From an uncultured Verrucomicrobiota bacterium (GTDB lineage Bacteria > Verrucomicrobiota > Verrucomicrobiia > Limisphaerales > UBA9464): a DNA stretch of 7,305 bases. The translations under genes were made by a program, and so were the position numbers. The notes beneath the pieces are model-generated. The model did no database searches. It saw only the letters and a list, made by a program, of their open reading frames with translations, and had not been told where the DNA came from. The stretch spans positions 1 to 7,305 of the forward strand of contig CAIPFS010000654.1 of the NCBI GenBank assembly GCA_903864375.1, read 5' to 3'. Numbering within the stretch: position 1 is the stretch's first letter; each line of letters begins with the position of its first letter. Of this stretch, positions 6,467-7,305 are shown piece by piece.

Positions 6467-7144
6467 ATGGATGAAATCGGCGGATGGATTCGAAAACTGC
6501 GGACCGAAATTGAATCGGCCCTCAACGAGGGAGGTCCCCTGCCCGGCGGCGTTCGGTTGGAAGCCGAACGAGTCGTTCTCCATTTGTTGCTCCCCCGCTC
6601 GGGAGCGAACCTGTCCGACAAACCGCCCGTGCAGACGTCCGGGAGTGGAAATTCCGGCAGTCCAACCGGCCTGGAGAATCATCTGACCATCGAGTTTCGC
6701 GTAGCACCTCCCTCGGGAGTCCCCGTTCCACCGGTGAACGAGGCCGCCAGGCCGCGTCCCGCTCTCTCGCCGGAAGCGCTCCGGTCGCTGGTGATCGAAA
6801 CGGGAACCGCCGTGTTTGGCTCCCAGGGATTCGATAACTCCGCCCGGGCGGAGGTGTTTTGTGAACTGGCGGTCGAAAGGACCTCTGCAGAGGTTCAGGC
6901 GGCTCTCGCCATCATTGAGCAGGGTGCCCAGGGAAGCCCCGATCCGCTCCTCAGCCGGATGGTGGCCCGGCTGCGACAGATTTTGGGTTTTTCTCCGCTG
7001 GGACGGGAGCTGGCCGCAGGACGCCTGCGGGCATTGCTGGAGCAGGCGGAACTCGAAAGCGTGGTGGCCATCCTGGGTCAAGACTGGCGCTTCGGAACCC
7101 ATTGGCCCCTGCCGCCCTCCAACGGTAGTTTGAGTTCCCTCTAA
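6467..7144 (+). CDS. hypothetical protein, unrecognised family
   Basis: I do not recognise this 225-residue protein. No signal peptide or membrane segment is visible, so it is probably cytoplasmic. The N-terminus (about 1-40) looks like an amphipathic helix followed by a hydrophobic strand (AERVVLHLLLP), then a Ser/Gly/Pro-rich stretch (44-65), a second strand (HLTIEFRVAP) and a proline-rich linker (PPSGVPVPPVNEAARPRPALSPEA, about 80-103, split by eye). The C-terminal 120 residues are mostly helical, with repeated Ala/Leu/Glu/Arg, for example LSRMVARLRQILGF and LAAGRLRALLEQAELESVVAIL. Codon choice is GC-rich like alaS, and the frame is long and uninterrupted, which supports a real gene. ATG 6467 has only a weak ribosome-binding site (TAGG, too far). 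It is divergent from the XPF-like nuclease; stem-loops follow 75 nt after the stop. Confidence 0.7.
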   Translation: MDEIGGWIRKLRTEIESALNEGGPLPGGVRLEAERVVLHLLLPRSGANLSDKPPVQTSGSGNSGSPTGLENHLTIEFRVAPPSGVPVPPVNEAARPRPALSPEALRSLVIETGTAVFGSQGFDNSARAEVFCELAVERTSAEVQAALAIIEQGAQGSPDPLLSRMVARLRQILGFSPLGRELAAGRLRALLEQAELESVVAILGQDWRFGTHWPLPPSNGSLSSL

Positions 7145-7218
7145 AGGGCCGTCCGAGATTCTCAATCGACTGCGTCCACCTGCCTCGATGACTGGACCCG
7201 AGGAGTTTGTAATTCAAT

Positions 7219-7246
7219 AGCGGAGCCAGGCCTGAAGGCTTGCGCT
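7219..7246. repeat. imperfect stem-loop downstream of the hypothetical gene
   Basis: AGCG and AGCC (7219-7222, 7224-7227) pair with GGCT and CGCT (7237-7240, 7243-7246) across a 9-nt loop, with a 1-against-2-nt internal bulge. There is no T-run after it. It directly precedes the two tandem hairpins and may be part of the same repeat block. Confidence 0.45.
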
Positions 7247-7256
7247 TCCCCGTAGC

Positions 7257-7298
7257 GCAGACATTCTTGTCTGCCGTTTCGCCGACATTCCTGTCGGC
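7257..7298. repeat. two tandem near-identical hairpin units
   Basis: GCAGACA-TTCT-TGTCTGC (7257-7274) and GCCGACA-TTCC-TGTCGGC (7281-7298) are perfect 7-bp stems with 4-nt loops, separated by 6 nt, giving a 24-nt period. At the third base of the stem, A in one unit is C in the other and the partner base changes with it (T to G), so pairing is kept. Units of this form are a familiar kind of dispersed palindromic repeat in Verrucomicrobiota; that statement is from memory. The block may continue past the window. Confidence 0.75.
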
Positions 7299-7305
7299 CA
7301 AGCCG

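Noticed and set aside
6353..7165. Minus-strand open frame of 270 codons opposite the hypothetical gene.
   Set aside because: It is longer than the plus-strand frame, but its composition is Gly/Arg/Gln/His-rich as expected of antisense GC-rich coding DNA. It would also overlap the nuclease start region and show no domain. The plus-strand choice remains somewhat uncertain.
1..7305. CRISPR arrays, tRNA or rRNA genes, insertion sequences with transposase.
   Set aside because: No regularly spaced direct repeats with unique spacers, no cloverleaf or rRNA-like sequence, and no transposase-like protein were seen on either strand.

Overview
The window looks like a chromosomal segment from a GC-rich Gram-negative bacterium. 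My best guess is Verrucomicrobiota, possibly a Pedosphaera/Limisphaera-type lineage. This rests on the abundant palindromic intergenic repeats, such as the short hairpins with TTCT or TTCC loops at the right edge, and on GC-rich codon choice. It is an inference by eye and no database was consulted.

Layout from left to right: (1) the 3' two thirds of alaS, cut by the window edge; (2) a 439-nt non-coding gap with a large imperfect palindrome (1717-1800) and a cluster of competing hairpins (1872-1918); (3) a two-gene ABC-2 export operon, with a NatA-like ATPase followed 17 nt later by a NatB-like permease; (4) a roughly 300-nt gap with no convincing gene; (5) on the minus strand, a compact type II toxin-antitoxin pair, a Phd/YefM-type antitoxin and a VapC PIN-domain toxin that share an ATGA stop/start overlap and have a plausible promoter and operator; (6) on the minus strand, a small stand-alone XPF/ERCC4-type nuclease with two helix-hairpin-helix motifs and no helicase domain; (7) transcribed away from it, an unrecognised 225-residue protein; (8) a right edge carrying three consecutive stem-loops, two of which are near-identical tandem units.

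Functionally, alaS and the ABC operon are ordinary housekeeping and membrane-transport genes. The toxin-antitoxin pair is a self-contained accessory module. The nuclease and the unknown gene are divergent neighbours with 86 nt between them, so they could share a control region, but nothing seen proves a joint function. I do not see a clear new multi-gene system. The most unusual items are the archaeal-style XPF nuclease in an apparently bacterial setting, its uncharacterised divergent partner, and the structured repeats.
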